Positions 48,133 to 58,334 of a stretch of 64,000 nt of DNA are shown one piece after another. The position numbers and the translations under genes were made by a program. Position 1 is the stretch's first letter, and each line of letters starts with the position of its first letter. The stretch is from Daedaleopsis sinensis. Its lineage: Eukaryota > Basidiomycota > Agaricomycetes > Polyporales > Polyporaceae. Below the pieces are notes generated by a model that saw nothing but the letters and a program-made list of their open reading frames with translations, searched no databases and had not been told where the DNA came from. Where the stretch lies: assembly GCA_033807695.1 (NCBI GenBank), contig CM066306.1:310001-374000 (forward strand). The letters are read 5' to 3'.

Positions 48133-49931
48133 TTAGGGCTGCGTAAATACTGTGGACTTGTGGACTTGGATGACAATCGTAGTTGGTAGAGTCTCAGTGA
48201 ACAGGATGTATCCCCGGGTACTTATCCTGTTCGACTGGCGAGTGCAGCATCACCTCGCGGCGCATCTGGAGCGTGGTGTCCGTGCGCTGCTCTTGAGGAC
48301 ACTCCGGACGCGCTGAGTCTGACGCCAATTGCAGTCAGGTGTACGCGGTCCATCTGAGCTACAAACGACATCTCGACTGTGTCTCTCCCGGGCGATAGGT
48401 TAGTGGGATAAAATCAGCACCAGTGAACGGCCTACCCGCGTCGCCGAGTAGTGGCCTGAGAAGAACACTTAGTGATAGTCGAAAACAGTGAACAATACGG
48501 AGTAGAAGCACAGTACTATATAGCAAGCTCGGTGATGGTTCACGATCCATTAGTAATAGAGCGGAGGAAGGTGTCAAGGGGAGTGCATTCAGACAACAGA
48601 AGCGAGACATTGAACGGAATGGAAGTGAGCACTGAGCTTAGAGACACGAGGATTCGAGATGCTCAACCTGAATCTACGTCTTCAGAGACTTGTATGCCGT
48701 GATGGTCGATATAACACGTCAGTGCGATTGCAAGACAATTCTGACTTGACTGAACATTAGTCGATCGAGGTATTCCAGTAGTATTCCACAGATCCACAGG
48801 GAGTCACACCGAGCAGGTGGCCATACACACGGACGCAAAAAGCTAGCCGGCGCGTCCCATATACCATATACAAGCCAGACGATGTGTCCTGTCCGGGGGA
48901 GATTAAGGATGATCCTGTTGGAGGATACATGTATTGTCAAAGATAGTCTTGCTCCGGCGCTTGCTTCGTAGCGCAGCGCGAAATATTCGCTCGGAGAAGG
49001 CAGCTATGGCGGGCGGATTAAGCCATATTCAGCTCCGAAGGTTCTTTCGCGCCCCGCGCGCAATCTCTCGGGCGTCTGAACTCCGACTCTTGACGTCACT
49101 CACTAGTTTTCTGCAATATTGCGAGCCTGCCATAGTCCGAGTCGCAGTTGCACGTCTACTTCTTCAATCCTCCGACACTATGTGACATTGACGCAAGCTG
49201 GATGAATCTTTAGCATATCGGCTTAAGACATGCGATAGTGAGTAAAATTTATTAGTGCGATGATATCCTCAATGCGCAGAAGCTCGAGCGCACTGCAAGA
49301 TGTTGTACTATGCATCTGCTGTACATTTGTGGGTCCGCTGAGTGGTAGTCAAATTCCTGAATTCCTGAACGTGAACCCCAGTCGTCATAATCTCGTCAAC
49401 ATCAAATGCACCCGCATTTTACCTTGCTGCTGTTATAGCAGATAGAACGTGTAGGGGTGACTCTACGTTCTCCTGGCTCCAGTGACATCATCTGACGACA
49501 CTTCCTTCCAGTCCTAGCGGAGCCAGGAACACGCAAATGCAATGTTTTGCAAGCCAGAATCACGGCCGGTAGTCGTGGGTCAGGTTGGGGATGTGGCTGT
49601 AGAGATAGTCTGGATACTTTCTAAATGCGGTATGTTTTGTGGTGTGTAGGAGCGAAACTGACGTGGGCGGTGGTGCACAGAGGGGCGGCATCGCGATTGC
49701 TACATTCGATCGCTCAGAACCCTCTTCGCTTTATCTACGTCTTCTTCTGCCACCGATGACGACACCGTCCTCCTCACCGGGTATATAAACCCGACCCCTT
49801 CGTCGCGCACTCCTCACATTCTCTCTCTCCCCCCCTCATCGCGCACTCCCCCCATTTTTACGACCCCCCACGAACACGACTTGCATCCTCACGACTGCAG
49901 ACCCAATCCTAACGACTAAACAATCACCAAC
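48133..49931. other. Intergenic, 1.8 kb; promoter of the HAM1-family gene
   Basis: No coding sequence recognised in the left 1.6 kb. The right end is a classic strong fungal promoter with a TATA box and a long CT-rich leader. Confidence 0.5.
49782..49789 (+). promoter_or_regulatory. TATA box of the HAM1-family gene
   Basis: tatataaa followed by C/T-rich leader sequence; the ATG is 143 bp downstream at 49932. Confidence 0.7.
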
Positions 49932-52680
49932 ATGTCTCTCCCCCAGTCGCAGAAGGACATCAGCGACCACCCCGCCGCCGGCTCTGTCACCGAACCGATC
50001 GACCGTCAGAAGCTCCAGACCGATGTCGACCGCAAGCTCCGCCTCTACGGTGTCTTCACCGCGATGAAGCAATCCCGCCTCCCGACCAACGACCAGATCG
50101 ACGCCGTCCTCGCTCACATCTCCGACAGCACACTCTCAACCCCCGATAACCTTTCGCCCGAGGGCCAGAAGCTCGTCCAGGACACCTCCGACGTCTTCGA
50201 CACGCTCCGCGAGCTCGTGCGCGAGAAGAACGCCGACGAGCTCCTCCAGAACTTTGTCTGGCATACGCGCGACGTCAACGTTGACCGCGCGAAGAAGGAC
50301 CCGAACGAGGTCCTCCCCGTCGAGGGCGGCAAGGTGAAGCAAGACGGCCAGCAGGCCGTCCAGCATCTCCGCACTTTGCTCTCTCTCGTCTTCACCAATG
50401 GCGAAGTGCGCAAGCTCCTCAACGACTTCGGTGTCATCGGCCGGGACCTCCTCGCGCGCGGCGCGGAGAAGGTCGCAGCGAACGCACGCCCTTCGGAAGA
50501 CGCTCTACGCAAGATCGACGAGCCTGCCCCGGCGCACACCTTTGTCACCGAGGGTGGCCGCAAGGTCGGCCCCAACGAGACTCCGGTATGTGTCCTCGAG
50601 TTACGTATCCTGGCAAGTGTTAAACGTTAAATGCTTTCCAGATTCCCGAGGCGCATATCCCCGGTACCGACATCCGCGTCGCTCACAACCCTCGCGCTGA
50701 CGACCCCGCTGCGGGCACTGCCATCAAGCATGGCGACGAAGTTAAGCGCGGTGATCAGGCGATGGAGGAGGCCCGCTACAAGAAGGAGGAGTTCAAAAGC
50801 CAGGCCCAGGTGAGCATGACGGTTGGTGTGGTGTTGAGGTTAGCTCTGACGTCATCATCGCAGACCGAGGCACAGCGCCAGAAGCAGGATGTCAAGGAGC
50901 GCGCAGCCGCTGATCAGCCGATTCAGGGAGAGGCTGATGCAAACTTGCGCAAGAATCGTCTTCAGGACAAGTTCAACGATGTTAAGGACTCCCTTCTCGG
51001 TCGCGTCCCCGACGAGCACCGCGAGCGCGCCAACGAGCAGACGAACCGCTTCAAGAACTTCTTCAACGATGAATACTTCCCAGAGGAGCGCCGCGACCAG
51101 TTCATTTTCCGTCTCAAGAAGGTGCGTTTTGTCTACAGCATATGCGATGCCTGTTCTCAACGTCCGCCACACAGGTGATTTACGAGTGCCAAAGTCATGA
51201 TGACTACCAGGAGTCCATGAAGTGGCTCCTCACCTTCTTGGAGGAGTACGCCTCTCACGGCCGCACCGTCGCCGCGCACGGCAAGGACTCCCACCAGCAA
51301 TTATCTTCCGACCCGAACCTTCAACAGTCGCTCGCCGAGATCCGTACGTTGTTCGAACGCTTCGCCAACGGGCGCAGCCTCAGCACCATCGGCGAGCCTA
51401 TGCAAGCACTTTACGACGATGCTCAGCAGGATGAGCGGCTCCGCCACTGGTTCCGCGAGGTCGACGAGTACATTCGCGCTGTGCTCTTGCAACCTGGCTA
51501 CGTTCTCGACGACCAAGCCAACGATCGTGCGCGTCAACTCAAGGATTCGGGTCGCGAGTTCTACGACGGCAAGTACAAGGGTCACTTCGACAACCTGTTC
51601 AACAGCGTTGGCGAGTGGTTCCGTGCGTGGGCGGAGGACCCGCTCAACAAGCGGTATGTGGATATCATTTGTGGCCCGTGACGAGTGGCTGATTGACTCG
51701 ACACAGGATCGGCAACAACTTCGCCCAGCTCACGAAGGATCTTCTCTTCGACGGCGACGGTAACCTGAAGTTCAAGCCCGAGCTTTGGCGCGACGTCCGC
51801 TACGAGATCTTGCCGGCGTTCATCGACCAGCTCGGCTACGTGCCCATCCCGCGCATCGAGTACACCGACGAGCAGATCGACCTCGTCATCGAGAACCTCG
51901 CGCTTTCGGGCAAGAACATCTTCCCGAACCTCATCAGCGTCGACGCGCACAACCACGTCAAGTTCAGCGCGTACAAGTCGATCAAGTAGGTGCCTTCGAG
52001 CTCAGCAGCGACCCATTAGAACTGACATATTCGTATCTAGGGACGAGTCTCACCACGAGTTCACGCTCACGCTGGGCCAGATCCAGGCAGACATGCGAGA
52101 TGTCGCCTTCTACTTCCGCAAGAAGACCGGGACCCCGAAGCTCACAGACTCCGGACTCGCGGACGTGCTCCTCGGCGGCTCGGGGCTCAATGTCACCGTG
52201 CACCTCACATCCGCAGAGAAGGACCGCTCGTCCGTGTTCAAGATCAAGGACGTGCAGACGTCGATCCAGACGCTCAAGTTCAGCATCCGCGACTCGAAGC
52301 ACGACACGCTGTACAAGATGCTCGGCCCGCTCGCGACGGGGCTCGTGAAGAAGCAGCTGCAGAAGGCGATCGCGGACGCGATCCGCACCGGGTTCGAGTA
52401 TATCGACGGGCAGCTCGTCGGCGTGCGCGACTCGATGGCGGAGGCGCGCACGAGCGAAGACAAGGGCCGCCGCGACGTGCTCCGCGAGCAGCTCGAGCAG
52501 CGCAAGCGCGAGGCGGCTGCAGCGAAGGCGAAGAAGGAGGAGCGCGGCGCGCAGTTCAAGGTCGTCACCCAGCCGGGCGACAAGATCCTCCCGCAGGGGC
52601 ACCCCGACGGATGGGTGAACCGTGCGCAGGAGCGCGTCGACACCGCGCACAAGGGCCGGGACTGGCGCAGCGAAGCGTGA
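49932..52680 (+). CDS. HAM1-family protein (DUF5923/DUF4449), 825 aa
   Basis: Large fungal protein of the HAM1-like family, whose N- and C-terminal domains were earlier called DUF5923 and DUF4449. The C-terminal part has been compared with lipid-binding TULIP-like folds; the role is not settled. Six exons in phase: 49932-50585, 50642-50809, 50864-51121, 51175-51653, 51707-51985 and 52041-52680. The N-terminus is helical and charged (QKLQTDVDRKLRLYGVFTAM). The C-terminal domain shows ILPAFIDQLGYVPIPRIEY, VIENLALSGKNIFPNLIS and VAFYFRKKTGTPKLTDSG. The Lys/Arg/Glu-rich tail ends KGRDWRSEA. Strong codon bias and a clear TATA box suggest high expression. Complete and unbroken. Confidence 0.88.
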
Positions 52681-53430
52681 GTCGTCCGTCCTGTTGTTTG
52701 GCGTGTCGCATGCTGATCCTTAGAGCTCGCAGGTATAACATCGTCTGAACGTGTACATTGACATCACTAGTTTGTAGCCGTATGCTGATCTACTAAATGT
52801 ATCTGTACATGTACCACTGCTACCATATAGATAGGAATAATATACGCGATTGTCACTCTCTTTGTTTGTGAATGAGCGGGGCTGTAAAGTCCCTTCGAGC
52901 CCGCGTTCAAGTTGTTCCTGCTCTATCGACTTTGACTTGTACCATTGCTACCATATAGATAGGAATAATACGCGCGATTATGCAGACTCACTTCGTTTGC
53001 AGAGGACTGTCGAGTCTCTTCGTGACCTCGTTGTTCCTGCTCAGTGCGACTTTGATGATTGATGACTCGTGCGCGTGATCCGGGGCCTCGGTATCGAGGC
53101 GACGACGCGGCGAGAACGGGAGCGACTCTGTTCCAGTCTGCTCCTCACTTGCACGAGGCCATACAGTGCAGTGTTGCCACTGTCAGGAACTGAGGAACCG
53201 TGTTCGACCGACATGTGGCTAGGAACAGAAACGTACCGGAAAGGGCCAAGCTGTGAGACGAGTTTTGCTGCGATGTGACCAGAGGCGATCTAGATCTCCG
53301 AGTCCTCCAGGCTCCCAGTAATCCACATCACATACATTGAACGTTACATCATATGGGTACATTCCGACGTACGTGTGATACATCCCGCATCCGCATCCGC
53401 GCGTCGAGGCTCCTCCTGAGTATCAGCACA
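52681..53430. other. Intergenic between convergent genes, with a tandem duplication
   Basis: Contains the 3' ends of the HAM1-family and CFEM genes and the direct repeat listed separately. No protein gene seen. Confidence 0.5.
52811..53059. repeat. Imperfect direct tandem repeat, two units of about 125 bp
   Basis: Unit 1 begins near 52811 and unit 2 near 52938. Both contain ctaccatatagataggaat near the start and gttcctgctc plus cgacttt near the end, with divergence and small indels between. Probably a local duplication in the 3' flank of the HAM1-family gene. Confidence 0.8.
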
Positions 53431-54226
53431 TCACAACGCGAACACCCCGCCGAGAGCAGCGCCGATGCAGGCGATGCCGACGCCGACGAGCCCTCCGAGC
53501 TGCATGGTGTCGCTCGCACCCTTCCGCGCGGCGTTTGGTGACGTCTGGGAGGGAGTGGGCGAGGTGGAAGTACCCCCGGCGTTCGTCGATGGGGACGTGC
53601 TCGTCGCGGGGGGAGACGTCGTGGAGGGCGCCGTGGTCGTGCTTCCAGTGGTGGTCGAGCTCGTGCCCGTACCTGTGGTAGTCGAGCCCGCCGCTGTCGT
53701 GCTAGCGCTCGTCGTCTCAGTTCCGGTTCCGGTTATGGGCGGGGTGAGCGTCGGGAGCGAGAACGTGGTGCTCAGGCTCGCGGTGGGACCTGCGGGTGCG
53801 GGTGCGGGCCATCAGGAGTTCGATCTTCGACAACAGGAAGAGGAAGCTTGAGAGTAAGGGGGTGCTCACTGAGGGCGCCGCAGACAGAGGCAGTGAGCGC
53901 GCTGAAGGACGCTTGCGCGGAGGAGTCGCAGCTACTCTGGATGCAGTCCGCGATCTGCTTGCCCTCGCCGCAGACGCAGTTCGGGTCGGTCCTGGGTACC
54001 GGTGAGAGAATGTTGGCTATCAGCGACACGCCGCGGATAGCTGGTCCTTCTGCGGAAGAGACACCGGGACTGGGATTGGGACTGGGACTTACAGGCTGTC
54101 GCAGGCCCCCTGCTGGCTCTTCCTGATGCATACTTGGGCACAGCTGGCGCTCTGTGCGTGGACCTGGCCGACGATGGCACCCGCGATCAAGAGGACGGCG
54201 GTGAGCAAGTTGTTCGTCGCCACCAT
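53431..54226 (-). CDS. CFEM-domain GPI-type surface protein, 204 aa
   Basis: CFEM proteins are fungus-specific surface or secreted proteins; some bind haem or act at the host or substrate interface. Three exons in phase: 54226-54093, 53991-53870 and 53789-53431. Signal peptide MVATNNLLTAVLLIAGAIVG. The domain has eight cysteines: CAQVC, C in GACDSL, NCVC, DC, SSC and VC (DPNCVCGEGKQIADCIQSSC). The Asp before the fourth Cys that ligates haem iron in some members is present (TDPNC). A long Thr/Ser-rich stalk follows (GTGTETTSASTTAAGSTTTG), then a hydrophobic GPI tail (LVGVGIACIGAALGGVFAL). The first intron contains a short tandem (TCCCAG)n-like repeat. An upstream palindrome may regulate it. 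Confidence 0.9.
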
Positions 54227-55018
54227 TTTCGTGCTGTAGTGGAGGTAGTAAAGGAAGAAAGGGCTGAAGAGCGGGAGCGTTCTACTTAACAGGTGGGCTT
54301 TGTTGAAGTCTGAGTACAAACTCGACGTGGGGCTGTCCAGGTCCGCGCGCATCAATGCATTCCATGTCTCACACAGTCGGCGTGGCGCCCCAGCGTGGGC
54401 AAGTCAATGACGCGTGACGTCACGCGTCATGCGGTCGCGGCGTCGCGTAACGCAAGAGGCGTGTGCTTCGTGGCGCAACCGTTTGCAAGCATGATGATAG
54501 CAAGCAGGATCACTGGGAGGAGCTGTGAGGAGCTTTGGATGGCGCACTTCGCGCGGACAGGTGGATCCTTCATGTGAATAATAATGTAATAAGAACACCC
54601 CCCAGAAGAGCGAAATAGCGGCACAGTAACGCTAGTGCTATTCGGAACTTGGTCTGCAGCCTGCCATCTGGCTTGCCAGTGGAAAGTTGAATTGCCATCT
54701 CGCGCATGAACGAGACTCATCGCTCCCCACGAAGTCCCGCACTGATACGCGCAGTGACTCACGAACTGCGTGTATACGAGCGTATATCACGCGGGGTCTT
54801 CCTGCTTTCCAGTGGTGAGCTATCACTGCACCTCTGTAGCAAGATCGTCACTGGTCACAACTTGAAGTACGTCCCACTTGTGCCTTATCTGCAGAGATTC
54901 TAATGATCGGCGGCTCGTCTCAGGTCGCCCCACAAGCAGTTGGATAATCCATGGATAAAATGCGTTCAGATCACATTATACTGACGTGAGCGTCGTGATA
55001 GTGAGAAGTCTACGGTAA
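54227..55018. promoter_or_regulatory. Promoter region of the CFEM gene and 3' flank of the next gene
   Basis: Contains a perfect 24-bp palindrome (54407-54430). Other open frames here are short and unrecognised. Confidence 0.45.
54407..54430. promoter_or_regulatory. Perfect 24-bp palindrome with CRE and double MluI-box cores
   Basis: The half-site is atgacgcgtgac, followed by its exact reverse complement. The centre is TGACGTCA, the full CRE/bZIP site, flanked on both sides by ACGCGT (MCB/MluI) cores. It lies 181-204 bp upstream of the CFEM gene start, a plausible operator position. The symmetry is exact and ends abruptly on both sides. Confidence 0.6.
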
Positions 55019-55611
55019 TCACTCGTTCAAGATGGTGAACAGGGGGCTGACGTTGCCCGAGTCGCCAAACACTATAAGACGTACGTCGTGAGCATGCGGA
55101 TGAAAGGTTAGGAGAGCAGCTCTGGACACGTACAGACGAGCTGGTAGTCATCGCCGCTCAGAACACCGGGGACCGTGACCTCGACTTGACCGGCAGACAA
55201 GGGGAAGTCGTCCGCGAGCACGACTGTGATGCAACCGGGTGAGTAGGTCTGCTACTAGCGAGAGCCCAGAATGCTGCGGAAAAGACACTGACTGCCTTGG
55301 GCGATGCCACCCTTGCGGAGGGTGATCATGCCAGTCGGGTTCGAGACACTCGCGGGCGGGTTGCTGATGTCCCTGTGGACGGAGACGGTCGGGAGTGAGC
55401 GGAAGTGAGTAAGCCACAGGCAAATAAAACTAACGTACCAGGTGACCTTTTGCTGCTCGCCAGAGTGCCACACCGTACCGAGCTGAGGGTAGGTGACAGG
55501 GGGGACCCAGATGTCGCGCTTGTCCACGACGGGGTTGGCGTATGCAGCCTGAGAGACTGCACCGAGGAGAGTGGCAGCAAAGAAGACGAATGAGTTGGAA
55601 AGAGCAACCAT
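55019..55611 (-). CDS. KRE9/KNH-like secreted protein (copy 1)
   Basis: Small secreted protein of the Kre9/KNH N-terminal (Ser-Thr-rich GPI-anchored) family, linked to wall glucan assembly. Start ATG 55611-55609 with signal peptide MVALSNSFVFFAATLLGAVS. Family motifs are VDKRDIWVPPVTYPQLGTVW, the GEQQKVTW splice junction, ISNPPASVSNPTGMITLRKG and VEVTVPGVLSGDDYQLV. It ends LFGDSGNVSPLFTILNE, stop 55019-55021. The usual Ser/Thr-rich stalk and GPI signal are absent, so this is a short soluble form. Four exons with introns of about 50-80 nt. The promoter has a TATA box (minus strand, about 55708-55715). Confidence 0.85.
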
Positions 55612-55699
55612 GTTTAAAAGCAGTTGTGTTTAGGAAGAAGTGAAGATGAGTGTCACAGAGGGCTGAGGAGTACTGTGGTCTGAGGGTAGTAGTCACGGT

Positions 55700-55925
55700 T
55701 CAGACTCCTTTATATACCTATGTTTTGTGATGGGGACTGGCGGATATCCATTAGATTTCGGAGCAGAGTCGACCGCGTGAGTATGGCGGGACATTGCGGC
55801 AGTGATGACTCTAGCTGTTAACAATAGCTGGTAGACGGTAGAAGACAGAGTCGGACGCGCGGCGGAGCACTCTCCCCGTGTTGTAACGTCACGTGATCGT
55901 GACATCTATACGCGATTGGAGGCTG
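55700..55925 (-). promoter_or_regulatory. Promoter of KRE9-like copy 1, duplicated upstream of copy 2
   Basis: Contains tatataaag on the minus strand, then blocks shared in order with the region at about 57620-57850: tgatgactct versus tgacgactct, tagacggt versus tagaccgt, agagtcgga and gcgattggagg. The last is a CCAAT-type box on the minus strand (CCAATCGC). The similarity extends about 220 bp. Confidence 0.65.
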
Positions 55926-56932
55926 AGGTCGCCTCGGTCGTTTCGTCTGCCGCCGCGTACGCCTCAGCACGCGTGTCCCCGCGACGCTCAGTACGCCGGT
56001 CTTCGTGACGTACAACACGCTGGTCTTCGCGACGCTCAGCTCGCCAGTCCTCACGAAGGCCCTCTCCTCCGAGGTACAAACACATACGGTGAGTGACCCT
56101 CTTGGTCTCCAGAGAACTAACAAGCACTGGCAGGCACGAGCTCGACATCTCTTTTGATGCCACGGGCCTTGTTTTTGAATAACAAGGATGCGATCTCGCC
56201 GATAGTTTCCACGCCGTCGCATTTAGGCCGAAAGAATGTGCAAACGGGAGTGACAATAACGTACGTACCGAACAGCTTGCGGCGCGTCTGCTCGTAAGTA
56301 CCCGAAAACTCGTCTATAAATACTCGACAGTCTTGCGAGCTAGACCACACCGCATGAATTACGTGGCAACTGCGAGAAGCGACACACATCCACAGAGCGG
56401 TCGGGGCTGGGTCGAGGCCTTCGCGTTGTGATTTACCAAAAGGCGTATTTGCATCTTCTTGCTCCCAGGACTCCCAGCGCGACAAGATTCTGGAGCATAC
56501 TGATATTAAATCTTTGGAGATACTCGACACCGCAGACTTAGAATGCTCCGGAACTCCACAACCAGCTGGTGACTCCGGACGTCGACGACAAGTTAACGGC
56601 GCACCTCATTCCTCCCCCCATCGATATGGATGTCATCGACTGGTGACTCTCTGCCCACGGTCAGTGCTAGTCGTATCACATCCTCTTCGTCTTCCTAATG
56701 ACGTCCAGCACAAGCTATACAGATGGGCACGATCGTGTCTTTGATGCTGATAACGTATTCGGGAATAGGATAATATTGTGCGCTTCATGACGAGTAACGT
56801 AGGATATACAGAGAGCCTTGAAGGCGCAATTACATCTCATGATTACTGTGCTTTGAAAATGAATAGACCTGCGTGCAGGGTGCATTGTACTATACTGAAC
56901 ATAAACACCACACTCGTGACGACGACTCGGGT
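55926..56932. other. Region with 24-nt tandem repeats and unresolved minus-strand frames
   Basis: Holds three 24-nt repeats (55980-56051). A minus-strand open stretch at 56117-56530 (ILSRWESWEQEDANTPFGKS) could be part of a gene, but no splice model or family was found. Confidence 0.3.
55980..56051. repeat. Three imperfect 24-nt tandem repeats
   Basis: Units at 55980-56003, 56004-56027 and 56028-56051, each starting cgcgacg or cgtgacg and ending near gtctt or gtcct. On the minus strand they would encode eight-residue repeats of the type RED-x-R-x-x-R. It is not known whether this is translated. Confidence 0.75.
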
Positions 56933-57507
56933 CTACAATAATGACAAGATGGTGAACTTCGGGCTAAGGTTGCCCGAGTCACCAATCACTGTAAAGACGT
57001 TCGCCGTAAGCAAGACGGCGGAAGGTACAAGAGCGAGCTCTGAATACGTACGGACGAGTTGGTAGTCATCGCCGCTCGTAAGACCAGGAACCGTGATCTC
57101 GACTCGGCCCGCATCCAGGGGGAAGTTCTCCGCGATGGTGACTGTGATAGATTCGGGTTAGAAGGGTTGCAGAGAATGTCTACGTCGATACTCACTGGCT
57201 AGCGGGACTCCACCCTGGCTGAGTGTGAGCTTACCAATCGGGTTGGAAACGCTGGCGGGCTTGTGGCTCAAGTCCCTGTGAAGAAGACAGTCGGGGATGA
57301 GCGGAGTTCAGTGGACCATAAGCTGAGGGCGTACCAGGTGACGTTGTGTCGCTCGCCGGAGTGCCACACCGTTTGGAAGTGGGGGTAGAGAATGTCAGGA
57401 ACCCAGAGGTCGCGCTGCTCCACAACGGGAGTAGCGTACGCAGCCTGGGAGACTGCACCAAGGAGGGTCGTAGCGAGAACGATGAATGAGTTGGCAAAAG
57501 CGACCAT
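56933..57507 (-). CDS. KRE9/KNH-like secreted protein (copy 2)
   Basis: Tandem paralog of the gene at 55019-55611 with the same exon plan. Start ATG 57507-57505 with signal peptide MVAFANSFIVLATTLLGAVS. Motifs are VVEQRDLWVPDILYPHFQTV, GERHNVTW, KPASVSNPIGKLTLSQGG and VEITVPGLTSGDDYQLV. It ends IGDSGNLSPKFTILSLL, stop 56933-56935. It also lacks a Ser/Thr stalk and GPI signal. Together with the shared promoter this points to a duplication of the whole transcription unit. Confidence 0.85.
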
Positions 57508-57619
57508 CGTGAAGGTACTGTAGGTAAGAAAGGTGGTGTTTGGGAAGATGCGAAGATGTGTGAAGAGCTGACTAGTAAATCCCGAAGGAAGGCTGTAGGA
57601 TGGAGACTATGTCAGTGGG

Positions 57620-57850
57620 TGGTTCGCGCTCCTTATATACCTATCCTTCCTCATGGCGGGACTGGTCGATGTCTACCGGGCTACGGGATGGACTCGATAG
57701 CGTGGGTAGCACGGGCCGTTGCGGCAATGACGACTCTGGCAAGAAACAGCACCTAGTAGACCGTCGGTAAAGAACGCAAGAGAGTCGGAGAACTCTCTCC
57801 GTAGTGTCACGAGCACCTGGCCGTGACATCAACACGCGATTGGAGGACGG
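57620..57850 (-). promoter_or_regulatory. Promoter of KRE9-like copy 2 with TATA and CCAAT boxes
   Basis: TATA (minus-strand tatataag, about 57632-57639) lies roughly 125 bp upstream of the ATG. The segment up to gcgattggagg (CCAAT on the minus strand, about 57837-57847) is collinear with the promoter of copy 1. Confidence 0.65.
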
Positions 57851-58334
57851 TCGCCGAACGGGGGCTGGATGCCGTAGCCAAGCCTCCTGGTCAGCTACGC
57901 CGACTCCCAGCGAGGACGACAAATTCGTATGTCTATACTGTCACCTGTGTCGCTCATCGGCTATTACTGATGTAACTTGTGAGCATGATGGCACAAGTAC
58001 TATTCGGCAAACTTTCTCATAGCCACTGCCATGCATCGCAACCGGTGATCGCCATGCCTCAGCGCTCCGAAGCTGCTTGGCACTGGCACAGTCCCCGGGT
58101 CTCGATGACAAGAAGCATCCATGATCCGGTCTGGGTTTCGGTTGTCCCCTGCAGACGTCTCCTTTCTTTTCCCTCGTAGAGAATGTCAAGGCCCTTGAGA
58201 GAATATGCGCTGCAAAGGCTAAAGCAACCAAAAGAAGGCATCGGAAAATGGCAAAAATAAGTAGTACGGAACACAAACAACCCAGAAGTCAGCCGAGGTC
58301 AAAGAAAAGAAATACCGAAAGATTCAAGCAATAA
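57851..58334. other. Intergenic region
   Basis: Upstream of KRE9-like copy 2 and downstream of the second GtaA-like gene. No gene seen. Confidence 0.45.
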
